Positions 35,901 to 45,213 are shown, counted from the first letter of the stretch. The stretch: 53,769 nt of DNA from Chitinophagaceae bacterium (GCA_947374225.1 CANCAY010000013.1:1-53769), one strand, 5' to 3'. Notes: generated by a model from the letters alone, not told the origin. Numbers and translations: made by a program.

Positions 35901-35953
35901 CATCAACTCCAAAGTCTAGAACAATCACTTTTGGTATCAACGCTCGTTTTTAA
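32939..35953 (+). CDS. SusC/RagA-family TonB-linked outer membrane transporter
   Basis: Outer-membrane importer of oligosaccharides or other large nutrients, energised by TonB, 1004 aa. A signal peptide ends NAQAQ, followed by a carboxypeptidase-regulatory-like domain (~26-105, TGKVLDAKDGSPIASASVVA), the SusC signature NEVVVVGYGTRKVKDATGSV, a plug domain (~110-235, including NPLYVVDGVPLYGG and AAIYGARGANGVVLITTK) and a beta-barrel to a C-terminal aromatic residue (GINARF). The ATG at 32939 starts the signal peptide; an in-frame TTG at 32879 is rejected. Paired with SusD. The substrate is unknown. Confidence 0.96.
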   Translation: MNFKIVKSTFVGLFLGLIALNAQAQNKTVTGKVLDAKDGSPIASASVVAKGTGSGAKTAADGTFAITIPSSVAKLVVTSVGYSSKEVDANGSVTVSLNQTSNQLNEVVVVGYGTRKVKDATGSVVSLGEKSFNKGVIASPEQLLQGRTAGVNVTNNSGEPGGAINVTIRGTSSVRSNNNPLYVVDGVPLYGGGTVGNDNLFGSSTARNPLSFINPNDIENISILKDASSAAIYGARGANGVVLITTKSGKGKPSLTFNSTTSVSTTANRYDLANAQEFMYGIKKTLQEAGIDASAVGQKDQGYSTNWQDQIFQTAVSQGYNLGWGYSNTKSSLKLNGSYDDQQGIIKTQGLKRMTFGLKYSNQLTSRLKLDVTLNQSQVKNSYAQVSNNAGYEGSLIGAAISYNPTAPVYKNGTWYDGNDGNRNPVAILEGFKDNDTYNKMLSNISVSYKLTNNLTYKLIYGHEQSATDRLTFADPRLSDQGFKGNVSVRGVEYQNTQINNHGRAVRQWNDVNSDLIEHTLNFDKTFKNGNTLQALAAFSYQKTTNYYRGQQKWGAAGTSVMSTDYNSYVGGNTPVYGDSVQTELQSYFTRLNYTMKDKYIISALARVDGSSKFSSGNKYGTFPAFGFKWRVLEEKFAQNTLGKIFSNFDARVNYGITGNQEFPAYASLALQQYQFSGSNNIITNSNPNLKWEQTTTAGAGIDFTMFNGRLNGSVDYFDKATKDLLFLISYPQPAASADRWVNLPGKVKNTGWEFSVDYQLVRPAYKGAFGWDVAYNMSFLKNTVEGFGSTVVNTGEVSGQGLSGAYAQTIRDGNPLFTFVMPTFLRFDAYGNGVYANGAKDQLQGSALPTFNAGLTNNFSYKKLTASVFFNAVTGFYLYNNTANALLLKGSLKTAHNVTRDVVNSIENSINPGNVSTRFLEKGDYIRLANASLSYAVTVKQGSFIKGLNLTLSGQNLALFTKYSGLDPEVNVDKSRNGVPSRGFDYTSTPKSRTITFGINARF

Positions 35954-35973
35954 TTTCTTAAATAATTATACAA

Positions 35974-37557
35974 ATGAAAAATAATTTTATCAAACAAACA
36001 GCTGTCTACGCTACTGCAATTGCAGTTACTGTAGGAGCGGTATCTTGTTCTAAATTAGACGAGAAAGTGTTTGGTTCTAAGTCTATTGTTGCTGCAACCG
36101 GTGGCAGTTCTAGCGCTGATCTTGCATCAGTTTACGAAGCTACAAACGCTTTAGTAGGACAAGGTAACTGGTATGCTTTTCAAGAGCATTCTACAGACGA
36201 ATTACTAGGACCAACACGTGGTACTGACTGGGATGACTTCGGTACGTGGAGAAAAATTCACTTACACGCTTGGGATGGTGCACATAACCAACTATATGAT
36301 ACTTGGAATGGTATCAACTCAGGTTTATTCAAAGCTACATTAGTAGCAGAAAAAGGTTCAGGAGCTGAAAAAGCACAAGCACAATTCTTGAGAGCTTTCT
36401 TAGCTACACAAGTAATGGACTTGTTCGGTCAAGTTCCTTACCGTGCTGCAACAGACGGTCCTGACGTTATTCCTGCTGTTAAAACAAGATCAGAAGCATT
36501 TGATTGGATCATGACTGACGTAGATGCTGCTATTGCTGCTTTACCTGCTTATGCAGCTAAAGGCGACAACAGATATGCAACTAAAGAAGCTGCTAAATTC
36601 TTAAAAGCTAGATTGTTATTAAACAAAGCTGTTTATAAGCAAGATCCAAAAAATCCTACAGGATTTACAAGTTCAAGCTTTGCTGCTGCGGATATGAATG
36701 CTGCAATTGCCTTAGTAGACGATATCACAAATTCAGGTAAATTCTCTTTATCTGCTAATTATTGGGATAACTTCAAATGGGATAACAACACTGCATCTAG
36801 TGAGTTAATTTTCACAAGAGGTGGTGCTGATGCAAAACAATTAGGTAGTACTATTAACGTAAACTTTGCTACAGGTATGGGAACTCACTACAACCAAACA
36901 TTCTCTGGTTGGAATGGTTTCACTACTACATCTGATTTCTACAATTCTTTTGACGAAACAGATAAAAGAAGACAATCAGACGTTGCTGGATATACTGAAT
37001 TAACTGGATTCAATGCTGGTTTCTTAGCTGGTCAACAATACAAATATGTTGCTGGTAAGAAAGTAAAAGTATTAGATCGTGCAGGTTCTGATTTAGTGTT
37101 TACTCCTGACGTTAGTTTATTCTTCTCTACGGAAGCAAAAGGTATCAGAACAATGAAATATCCTATGCTTTACAAAGCGTCTGATAATTCATTCACTGGA
37201 ACAAACGACTTCGTATTCTTCCGTTACGCTGACGCTTTATTAATGAAAGCTGAAGCAATCTTAAGAGGTGGTACTGCAACTAAAGGAGAGACTGCAAAGT
37301 CAATTGTTAGTGCATTAAGAGTTAGATCTGGTTTAACAGCATTAACTGCTGAGCCTGCTTTAGCTGACATCTTAGCGGAAAGAGGACGTGAATTATACTT
37401 AGAGGCTGTTAGAAGAGACGATTTAATCCGTTTCGGCAAATTCAACGATGCTGTTGTTGAAAGAGCTACAAAATCTGACGCTTCAAGAGTTGTACTTCCT
37501 ATTCCTAACCAAGCGGTTTCTTCAAATCCTAATTTGAAGCAGAACTTTGGTTACTAA
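35974..37557 (+). CDS. SusD/RagB-family nutrient-binding lipoprotein
   Basis: Outer-membrane lipoprotein that lids the SusC barrel and captures the substrate, 527 aa. The signal ends VGAVSC, with lipidated Cys25. TPR-like helices form the core (AQAQFLRAFLATQVMDLFGQ is the typical SusD block), and the C-terminal part has ALRVRSGL, ILAERGRELYLEAVRRDDLI and the LPIPNQAVSSNPNLKQNFGY ending seen in this family. It is 20 bases downstream of susC, and a strong terminator ends the transcript. Confidence 0.96.
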   Translation: MKNNFIKQTAVYATAIAVTVGAVSCSKLDEKVFGSKSIVAATGGSSSADLASVYEATNALVGQGNWYAFQEHSTDELLGPTRGTDWDDFGTWRKIHLHAWDGAHNQLYDTWNGINSGLFKATLVAEKGSGAEKAQAQFLRAFLATQVMDLFGQVPYRAATDGPDVIPAVKTRSEAFDWIMTDVDAAIAALPAYAAKGDNRYATKEAAKFLKARLLLNKAVYKQDPKNPTGFTSSSFAAADMNAAIALVDDITNSGKFSLSANYWDNFKWDNNTASSELIFTRGGADAKQLGSTINVNFATGMGTHYNQTFSGWNGFTTTSDFYNSFDETDKRRQSDVAGYTELTGFNAGFLAGQQYKYVAGKKVKVLDRAGSDLVFTPDVSLFFSTEAKGIRTMKYPMLYKASDNSFTGTNDFVFFRYADALLMKAEAILRGGTATKGETAKSIVSALRVRSGLTALTAEPALADILAERGRELYLEAVRRDDLIRFGKFNDAVVERATKSDASRVVLPIPNQAVSSNPNLKQNFGY

Positions 37558-37583
37558 TTAAAATAGTTTAACTATTTATATAG

Positions 37584-37611
37584 GCCCCGCGAGTAATCGC
37601 GGGGCTTTTTT
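37584..37611 (+). terminator. Rho-independent terminator after susD
   Basis: Perfect stem GCCCCGCG (37584-37591) / CGCGGGGC (37598-37605), six-base loop, T-run 37606-37611. Confidence 0.95.
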
Positions 37612-37612
37612 G

Positions 37613-37645
37613 TAACTTTATCAATCCAAATTAAGGATTGATAAA
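37613..37645 (+). promoter_or_regulatory. Promoter-like box and start-codon hairpin
   Basis: TAACTTTA (37613-37620) is one base from the -7 consensus. It runs into the perfect 11+7+11 inverted repeat TTTATCAATCC / GGATTGATAAA (37617-37645), whose last base touches the ATG at 37646. In mRNA the hairpin could hide the initiation region; in DNA it could be an operator over the promoter. Confidence 0.6.
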
Positions 37646-40600
37646 ATGAAAAAAACGAGTCTATATATACTGCTTGCTTTATTTACAATTTCCTGTAAAA
37701 CAAAATCGTCTGATGCGCTATTTGAAAAAATGGATCAAACAGGAATTGATTTTACCAATAAGGTAACTGACGAAAAAGATAATAATATTTTCAAATACCG
37801 TAATTTTTATAATGGTGCGGGTGTAGGCATTGGCGATATTAACAATGATGGCTTAGCGGATGTTTTTTTTACAGCGAATCAAGGTCCTAATAAATTATAT
37901 TTGAACAAAGGGGATTTTAAGTTTGACGACATTTCTGTAAAAGCAGGATTTGGAGCCAAAAAACAATGGAGTACTGGGGTGACCATGGTTGACATTAACC
38001 ATGATGGATGGTTGGATATTTATGTTTGTAATGCAGGGAATATGATGCATCCCGAGTTTAGAAAAAATCAACTCTTTATAAATAATCATGATTTAACTTT
38101 TACGGAAAGTGCAGCAGCGTATGGCTTAGACAATGATGGATATACTACGCATGCTTCCTTCTTTGATTATGATATGGACGGTGACCTAGATTGCTTCATG
38201 GTAAACAATAGTCCTATTCCTGTGAATACTTTGAATTATGGAAATGCAAGAGATATAAGAGCCGAAAATTCGAATGTTGCGGACTTCTTAAAAGGGGGTG
38301 GTGATCATTTGTTTCAAAACAATAATGGAAAATTTACAGAAGTTTCTGCGAAGGCGGGAATACATGGTTCATTAATTAGCTTTGGACTTGGCGTAACTAT
38401 TGGAGACGTGAATGGCGATGGATGGCCAGACGTTTATGTATCCAATGATTTTTTCGAACGCGACTATTTATATATCAATCAAAAAGACGGAACATTTAAA
38501 GATGATTTAGAAAAGTATATGGAGCATAATAGTATTGCATCCATGGGAACGGATATGGCAGATATCAATAATGACGGCTATCCTGATATTTTCACTACCG
38601 AAATGTTACCCGACAACGACTTTCGATTAAAAACAACTACCTCCTTTGATAATATTGATATTTACAGACTAAAGGTGAATTCAGGGTTTTATCATCAGTT
38701 CATGCATAACTCTTTGCAGTTAAATAATAAGAACGGCAAGTACAAGGAAATAGCGCATATAGCAGGTGTAGAAGCGAGCGATTGGAGTTGGGGTGAAATG
38801 ATGTTCGACGCCGACAATGACGGCTTAAATGACATCTATGTGAGTAATGGCATATATCGTGACTTAACCAATCAAGATTTTATTGACTTCTTCGCTAATA
38901 CCATGATTCAGAAAATGGTGTTAACTGGAAAGAAGGATGAAATTGGATCCATTATTGACAAGATGAGCTCTCAGCCCATTGCCAATAAAATGTATCATAA
39001 TAACGGAGACCTTACTTTCAAAGAATCTGCAAAGGACTGGGGATTAGATTTTCCAAGCTTTTCAAATGGCGCAGCTTATGGGGACTTAGACAATGACGGG
39101 GATTTGGATATGGTTGTAAACAACAATAATATGCCAAGCTTTATATTTAAAAACAAAAGCAGAGAGGTAAACAAAAATCATTTTGTAGGAATTAAATTGA
39201 AAGGGGCTAAGGAAAACACGAATGCCATTGGAGCTAAAATTAATTTATTTGTGCAAGGTCAGATTTTGACGAAGGAAGTAATCCCGGCAAGAGGGTTCCA
39301 GTCTTCTGTTGACTATAAACAAATATTCGGCTTAGGTAAGAATAGTAAGATAGACTCTGCAAAAATCACCTGGCCTAATTTAACGATCTCGACTATTCAA
39401 ATCAACAAACTAGATACGGTATATATTTTCGATCAAAATAAGACGACAAGTGCACCATTTGTAAAATTAGATGAAAAGGTAAAGCCCTTATTTGTAGAAA
39501 CAGTAAGCCATTTTGAAAAGCATGTAGAGGATGATCACGTAGATTTTTATGCAGAGAGAATTATTCCAAGAATGTTGTCACAAGAAGGACCAAAAGCTGC
39601 AACGGGTGATTTAAATGGAGATGGCCTTATTGATTTATTTATTGGAGGCACGAATGGAAGAGGAGGAAATATATACTTACTGACAAGTACTGGCGATTAT
39701 ATTAAAAAAACACAAGCAGCATTTACTCCGTATAATTCAATGGAAGACGTAGCAGCTGTATTTTTTGATGCAGATGGTGACGGAGATTTAGATTTATTAG
39801 TAGGTGCAGGAGGAAACAATAAACTAGGTGCAAGTGGAGAATTGAATCATAGATTATTTTTAAACGATGGCAAAGCAAATTTCACCAAACAATTAAACGA
39901 TTTTCCTCAGTTTAATTATAATACAGGCGTAATGCTTCCATTGGATTTTGATAAGGACGGAGATATGGATGTATTTGTTGGGGCAAGAAATACGCCATTA
40001 AAATATGGAGTAGCTGCAAGTAGTGCCATTTATGTAAATGACGGAAAGGGACATTTTACAGACCAAACTGCTAGTATTGCACCCGCATTTATAAATTTAG
40101 GAATGGTCACAAGTGCAGCTTGGAATTCAATTAATGGTACTGAGCAAAATCAATTAGTGATTGTGGGGGAATATATGTACCCAATGGTATTTAATTATTC
40201 AAAAGGAAAATTGGAGGAACAGAAAACTAATTTAAGTGAACTGTTTGGCTGGTGGCAAAATATTCAAATAGTTGATTTAGACGGAGACGGCAGAAAGGAT
40301 TTAATATTAGGAAATATGGGAGAGAATGGATATTTAAAGCCAACAGCAGAAAGTCCAGTTAAATTATGGATGAATGATTTTGACGGAAATGAAAGTTTAG
40401 ATAAAATTTTAACTAGAACCGTGGACGGCAGAGATGTACCTGTATTCTTAAAAGCGGAAATGCAGGAGCAAATCCCACTCATAAAAAAAGAAAATTTAAA
40501 TTATCAGATATACGCTAAAAAATCATTTCAAGAATTGTTTAAACCAGAACTCATTGAGAAAGCAATTGTTAAAAAATATAATTATTGTAGTTCTATCATA

Positions 40601-40957
40601 GCATGGAATAAAGGTAATGGTCAATTCGAAATTCAAAAACTACCGGCAGCAGTTCAGTTCAGTTCTTTAAATGCTGTTTTACCTATCGACTTGAATCAGG
40701 ATAATAAAATGGACTTAATACTGGGTGGAAATCAATTTGGATTCCTACCTCAGTTTGGAAGGCTGGATGCCAATTATGGATTGGTGATGATTAACAAGGG
40801 TAAAAGACATTTTGAATTGTTAGAAGACCGTCTATCTGGATTGTCTATAACAGGGCAAGTAAGAGATATTGTTGCGTTACCTACAAAGACTACCAATTCA
40901 ATTCTGTTTATAAGAAACGACGACTATCCAGTACTTGTAAAAATGAATAAGCCTTAA
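37646..40957 (+). CDS. Large FG-GAP/VCBS-repeat lipoprotein with ASPIC/UnbV domain (first copy)
   Basis: 1103-aa surface-type lipoprotein (signal ends FTISC, Cys17). It has seven N-terminal Ca-binding repeats such as GDINNDGLADVFF, VDINHDGWLDIYV and GDLDNDGDLDMVV (up to ~residue 500). An ASPIC/UnbV-type domain follows at ~520-590 (NAIGAKINLFVQG, PARGFQSSVDYKQIFGLG). A second repeat group (GDLNGDGLIDLFI, FDADGDGDLDLLV, VDLDGDGRKDLIL) runs to the end, implying two beta-propellers. Such proteins often follow susCD in Bacteroidota. They may bind glycan or protein ligands in a Ca-dependent way; the function is unproven. Confidence 0.88.
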   Translation: MKKTSLYILLALFTISCKTKSSDALFEKMDQTGIDFTNKVTDEKDNNIFKYRNFYNGAGVGIGDINNDGLADVFFTANQGPNKLYLNKGDFKFDDISVKAGFGAKKQWSTGVTMVDINHDGWLDIYVCNAGNMMHPEFRKNQLFINNHDLTFTESAAAYGLDNDGYTTHASFFDYDMDGDLDCFMVNNSPIPVNTLNYGNARDIRAENSNVADFLKGGGDHLFQNNNGKFTEVSAKAGIHGSLISFGLGVTIGDVNGDGWPDVYVSNDFFERDYLYINQKDGTFKDDLEKYMEHNSIASMGTDMADINNDGYPDIFTTEMLPDNDFRLKTTTSFDNIDIYRLKVNSGFYHQFMHNSLQLNNKNGKYKEIAHIAGVEASDWSWGEMMFDADNDGLNDIYVSNGIYRDLTNQDFIDFFANTMIQKMVLTGKKDEIGSIIDKMSSQPIANKMYHNNGDLTFKESAKDWGLDFPSFSNGAAYGDLDNDGDLDMVVNNNNMPSFIFKNKSREVNKNHFVGIKLKGAKENTNAIGAKINLFVQGQILTKEVIPARGFQSSVDYKQIFGLGKNSKIDSAKITWPNLTISTIQINKLDTVYIFDQNKTTSAPFVKLDEKVKPLFVETVSHFEKHVEDDHVDFYAERIIPRMLSQEGPKAATGDLNGDGLIDLFIGGTNGRGGNIYLLTSTGDYIKKTQAAFTPYNSMEDVAAVFFDADGDGDLDLLVGAGGNNKLGASGELNHRLFLNDGKANFTKQLNDFPQFNYNTGVMLPLDFDKDGDMDVFVGARNTPLKYGVAASSAIYVNDGKGHFTDQTASIAPAFINLGMVTSAAWNSINGTEQNQLVIVGEYMYPMVFNYSKGKLEEQKTNLSELFGWWQNIQIVDLDGDGRKDLILGNMGENGYLKPTAESPVKLWMNDFDGNESLDKILTRTVDGRDVPVFLKAEMQEQIPLIKKENLNYQIYAKKSFQELFKPELIEKAIVKKYNYCSSIIAWNKGNGQFEIQKLPAAVQFSSLNAVLPIDLNQDNKMDLILGGNQFGFLPQFGRLDANYGLVMINKGKRHFELLEDRLSGLSITGQVRDIVALPTKTTNSILFIRNDDYPVLVKMNKP

Positions 40958-40958
40958 G

Positions 40959-43900
40959 ATGAAAAAAAAGAATCAGTTTTTTTATAGCAGTATATTATTA
41001 GGAGTTTCAATTAGCTTAATTACAGCTTGTAGTAGCGAAGTAAAGGAGCAGCCTATTTTTGAAATGTTAGGGGCCGACAAAACCGGCATTCAATTTGAAA
41101 ATAAATTGCATCCAAATGAAGCGTTCAATATGTTTCATTACATGTATTATTATAATGGAGCTGGAGTGGCAACAGGCGACTTTAACAATGACGGCAAGGC
41201 AGATATCTTCTTTGCTTCTAACGAAGGCAAAAACGCTTTATATTTAAATAAAGGAGGGTTGAAATTTGAGAATGTCACTAAAGCAGCTCAAATCCCACAA
41301 GACAGCGCCTGGAATACAGGGGTGTCAGTGATTGACATTAACAATGATGGACTATTAGATATTTATATTTGTCGTTTAGGAAATTTTGAAAAGTTTAAAG
41401 ACAAAAATCAATTATTGGTTTGCCAGTCTATAAAAAATGGAGTTCCAGTATATAAAGACCAGGCCGCAGAATATGGGTTAGATTTTTCCGGGTTCAGTAC
41501 CCAGGCAAGTTTTTTTGACTATGATATGGACGGAGACTTAGACGTTTTTTTATTAAATCATAGTGTACATCAAAATGGAACATTCGCACCACGTGATAGT
41601 TTTGTAGGCACATTTGATCCATTATCCGGGGATCGGATTTTTAAAAATGACAATGGGCATTATAGCGATATCACAAAAGCAACTCAAATTAATAGTACTG
41701 CCATTAGTTATGGACTAGGGGTAGTAATGAGCGATATTAATTTAGATGGATGGCCAGATATTTATGCAGGTAATGATTTTCATGAAAATGACTATTTGTA
41801 CATTAACCAAAAGAATGGCAAATTTAAAGACGAGCGTCATGAACAAATGATGCATACAAGTCAATATTCAATGGGCGTAGATGCAGCAGACGTGGACAAT
41901 GACGGGTATCCAGAAATCATATCGATGGACATGCTCCCTAAGGATCCTTATATATTAAAGCGCTCGTTGGGTGAGGACGATTATGATATTTTTAAATATA
42001 AAATTTCAGTAGGCTATGATTATCAGTTTACAAGAAATAATTTACAATGGAATAGAAGAAATGGAAAGTTTAGTGAAGTAGGAATGTATGCAGGTGTTTT
42101 TGCAACGGACTGGTCTTGGTCAACTTTATTTTTGGACTTTGATAATGACGGCTACAAGGATATTTTTGTAGCTAATGGTATTCCCAAAAGAATGAATGAC
42201 ATGGATTATGTTAATTATGTGTCTAATCAGGAAATTCAAGAAAAAATAAGAGACAATAAAATGGGGGAGAAGGATATGTCATTAATTGATCGCTTCCCAG
42301 AGATTAAAATACCGAATCAGTTTTTCTTAAATCAAAAAAACATGCTTTTTGCTGACAAGGAAAAAGCAGTAACTAATAATCCCAATTCCTATTCAAATGG
42401 AGCTGCTTATGCGGATTTGGATAATGACGGAGACATGGACTTAGTCGTGAATAATGTGAATGACAAGTCTTTTATATACGAGAATAAAGCAAATCTTGAT
42501 ACCTCCAATAAATACCTGTCAATTAAATTAAATGGGCCAGCTAAAAACAGGAATGCAATCGGTTCTAAATTAATTCTTTTTGCGAACCAACAAATTAGAA
42601 CCTATGAAAAGTATCCTGTAAAAGGATTTCTTTCAAGTATGGAAATTCCTATTCATATAGGTTTAAAAAATACAAAAGTAGATTCAGCGTTTTTAATTTG
42701 GCCGGATAATAGTTTTGAGAAAATTGACTTGTCTACAAAGAGAAATCAATCAATTGAATATAGCTACGCTAAAGGCTTGCCAAAATTCGATTATGATATC
42801 ATCAAAAAACATTGGCCTGCAACGTCCCACCCAATGCAGGAAATTACAAAGGAATTAGGCATTCAGTATGTGCATCAGGAAAATGAGTTTCAAGAATTTA
42901 ATAGAGAGCAGTTAATTCCTCAAATGAATTCAACAGAAGGTCCTGCATTAGCTATTGCGGATATGAATCAGGATGGGCTAGAAGATATCTTTATAGGTGG
43001 AGCAAGAGGATTCGCGGGAGCAGTTTTTGCACAACAAAAAAACGGTAAGTTTATAAAAACAACACAACCGGCGTTATTATTGGATAGTAATTATGAAGAC
43101 GTTGCTGCAGTTTGGGTAGACTTAAATAAAGACAAGCATTTGGATTTAGTTGTAGCGTCAGGGGGCAATGAATATTTTGGAAAAGACAAGCATATGCAGT
43201 CTAGGGTTTATTTAAATGACGGCCTAGGTAATTTACACAGACTCGAAAATGCGATCCCTATTTATAATCAAAGTTCGGCTGTAATTGCAAGAGATTTTAA
43301 TAAGGACGGCGCTCCAGATTTATTAATAACAAGTAGAGTGGTTTCAATGGACTACGGAGCAGCAGCTAATAGTTATGTGTTGTATAATACTGGGGACGGA
43401 CATTTTAAAGACATGACAGCAGAAGTGGCACCTGTATTAGACGGTATCGGCTTTGTAACCAGTGCTACAGAGGCAGATATTAATAATGATGGAGATAAGG
43501 AAATTATTTTAACTCATCAATGGGGTGGGATTGACGTGTTGAATACAAATAAAACTCCATGGTTAAAATCAAGTATTACTAATTTGCCAGGTTGGTGGAA
43601 TTTTGTACTGCCTGTTGATATTGATGGAGATGGGGACTTGGATTTAATTGCAGGTAACTTAGGCTTGAATACCAGATTAAAAGCTACGGAGAAAGAGCCA
43701 ATAAGAATGTATTATAATGACTTTGACGACAATGGCAAGAAAGAACAAATAGTAAGTTTTTATTTACAACATAAAGAAATTCCATTTGCCAATAAGGACG
43801 AGATTCAAAGACAAATTCCCAAGATTAAAAAGAGTTTTTTATATGCCGAGGATTTTGCAAAAGCGAGTTTGGAATCCATTTTCACTAAAGAGAAATTAAG

Positions 43901-44291
43901 ATCTTCTGTAGTGTTTGAGTCATATCATTTTGCAAATACATTATTTGTAAATGACGGGAAGGGTTTATTTACAGCACAGGCATTACCAATGGCAGCACAA
44001 ATAACTGCATTTAAAACTGCTGCAGTATGCGATGCTAATGGAGATGGCCTAGTTGATATTTTATTAATGGGAAACTATTTTGACAATAATGTACAAATGG
44101 GTAGGTATGATGCCGACTATGGAACAGTATTAGTGAATAAAGGGCATTTAAATTTTGAAGCGAATCCGTTTAATGGACTCGCAATAAAAGGACAGGTACG
44201 TCATATGTCACCCATTAAAATTGGGACAAAAGAAGCATTTGTATTAGCAATGAATTCCGATTCCTTAAGAGTGATACAGTTTAATAAATAG
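40959..44291 (+). CDS. Large FG-GAP/VCBS-repeat lipoprotein with ASPIC/UnbV domain (second copy)
   Basis: 1110-aa paralogue of the preceding protein with the same order of parts: lipobox (LITAC), repeats such as GDFNNDGKADIFF, FDYDMDGDLDVFL and ADLDNDGDMDLVV, an ASPIC-type block (NAIGSKLILFANQ, PVKGFLSSMEIPIHIGL), then more repeats (ADMNQDGLEDIFI, VDIDGDGDLDLIA). Its ATG is one base after the first copy's stop, so translation is coupled and the two may form a heteromeric surface complex. The 3' end overlaps the convergent gene by 11 bp. Confidence 0.88.
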   Translation: MKKKNQFFYSSILLGVSISLITACSSEVKEQPIFEMLGADKTGIQFENKLHPNEAFNMFHYMYYYNGAGVATGDFNNDGKADIFFASNEGKNALYLNKGGLKFENVTKAAQIPQDSAWNTGVSVIDINNDGLLDIYICRLGNFEKFKDKNQLLVCQSIKNGVPVYKDQAAEYGLDFSGFSTQASFFDYDMDGDLDVFLLNHSVHQNGTFAPRDSFVGTFDPLSGDRIFKNDNGHYSDITKATQINSTAISYGLGVVMSDINLDGWPDIYAGNDFHENDYLYINQKNGKFKDERHEQMMHTSQYSMGVDAADVDNDGYPEIISMDMLPKDPYILKRSLGEDDYDIFKYKISVGYDYQFTRNNLQWNRRNGKFSEVGMYAGVFATDWSWSTLFLDFDNDGYKDIFVANGIPKRMNDMDYVNYVSNQEIQEKIRDNKMGEKDMSLIDRFPEIKIPNQFFLNQKNMLFADKEKAVTNNPNSYSNGAAYADLDNDGDMDLVVNNVNDKSFIYENKANLDTSNKYLSIKLNGPAKNRNAIGSKLILFANQQIRTYEKYPVKGFLSSMEIPIHIGLKNTKVDSAFLIWPDNSFEKIDLSTKRNQSIEYSYAKGLPKFDYDIIKKHWPATSHPMQEITKELGIQYVHQENEFQEFNREQLIPQMNSTEGPALAIADMNQDGLEDIFIGGARGFAGAVFAQQKNGKFIKTTQPALLLDSNYEDVAAVWVDLNKDKHLDLVVASGGNEYFGKDKHMQSRVYLNDGLGNLHRLENAIPIYNQSSAVIARDFNKDGAPDLLITSRVVSMDYGAAANSYVLYNTGDGHFKDMTAEVAPVLDGIGFVTSATEADINNDGDKEIILTHQWGGIDVLNTNKTPWLKSSITNLPGWWNFVLPVDIDGDGDLDLIAGNLGLNTRLKATEKEPIRMYYNDFDDNGKKEQIVSFYLQHKEIPFANKDEIQRQIPKIKKSFLYAEDFAKASLESIFTKEKLRSSVVFESYHFANTLFVNDGKGLFTAQALPMAAQITAFKTAAVCDANGDGLVDILLMGNYFDNNVQMGRYDADYGTVLVNKGHLNFEANPFNGLAIKGQVRHMSPIKIGTKEAFVLAMNSDSLRVIQFNK

Positions 44292-45213
44292 GGTAATAAA
44301 TAGTGGAGACCCATTTATTTGGATCAGGCTGTGTTAGTCTATTAGTATTGTACATAATGAAAGACATAGCAGGAGCGGTCTTTTGCTTGTCTTGCATGAA
44401 GTTCTCGGTTTCTAAAAATGCTTTATCAATTTTTCGTTGATTCCCATTTACTTTCACTTCGATGATATTGCCCAGTCTCATTTTTTTAATAATGATATTG
44501 TTGCTGCCTGGAATGTCGGAAGCTAATGGGTAAGCTACTTGTGTGTAGATAGTGTTATCTCCAAGTCTTGTAATATTAACCATAGGGTCTCCATGTTTAA
44601 TTCCTTTATGGGCTACAATATGCTTGTCAAGTAAGTCAACCAAAGTATAAATTTGTTGCAATGTAGGAGTGTCTGCAAAGTTCTTTTGAGTGGTGACTAA
44701 AGTGGAGTCTTTAACATGGGTAATTACAATATCAAATCCATAAACTCCTTTACTGGTGCTATAATAACTAGTTGCTGCTTTTAATATGGTTGCAAGCTGT
44801 GTTTTTAGTTTGCGTGATTCTATATAATTATTTATTCTAGTAATAGGAGAGAGGTGTCGGTTGTCTATAACGGCTTCGTATCTCATAAAAGTAGAGTCCT
44901 TGCCAGCGTCAATAGCAGAGAAGGTAACTGGAGCTTCAAATCCTTCTTTTTCAAAACTAGATTTTACCGACGCTATAAAAGAGGCATTAATAGTTAATTT
45001 GCCCTCATTTAAAATAAAACTATGCCCTTCAATCCCTTTATTAGGCATCCAGCGGTCCCAATATTGGATCTGCATAAAACTACGTACTACGCCAGTTCCG
45101 GTTTGAGTTGCAATGGCATTTTCACTAATGGTGATGGTATTGGGAATAAATAGGTAAATAAACAGAAAGGCGATAATTACTAATACTGCCAGGGTTTCTT
45201 TAAAATATTTCAT
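44281..45213 (-). CDS. Membrane-anchored protein, possible effector-binding (GyrI-like) domain
   Basis: 310-aa protein with an N-terminal anchor (KETLAVLVIIAFLFIYLFIP) and an extracytoplasmic remainder. Residues ~20-150 resemble SRPBCC/polyketide-cyclase-like pieces (GTGVVRSFMQIQYWDRWMPN), and ~165-310 resemble a GyrI/AraC effector-binding fold (GDPMVNITRL, YTQVAYPLASDIPG). Both assignments are tentative. The start at 45213 lies downstream of a -7 box; the open frame to 45246 begins upstream of it. Confidence 0.65.
   Translation of the reverse strand: MKYFKETLAVLVIIAFLFIYLFIPNTITISENAIATQTGTGVVRSFMQIQYWDRWMPNKGIEGHSFILNEGKLTINASFIASVKSSFEKEGFEAPVTFSAIDAGKDSTFMRYEAVIDNRHLSPITRINNYIESRKLKTQLATILKAATSYYSTSKGVYGFDIVITHVKDSTLVTTQKNFADTPTLQQIYTLVDLLDKHIVAHKGIKHGDPMVNITRLGDNTIYTQVAYPLASDIPGSNNIIIKKMRLGNIIEVKVNGNQRKIDKAFLETENFMQDKQKTAPAMSFIMYNTNRLTQPDPNKWVSTIYYPIY

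Noticed and set aside
37561..37577. AAATAGTT-T-AACTATTT palindrome just after susD
   Set aside because: Short, fully AT-rich and immediately followed by the strong terminator; no independent role supported.
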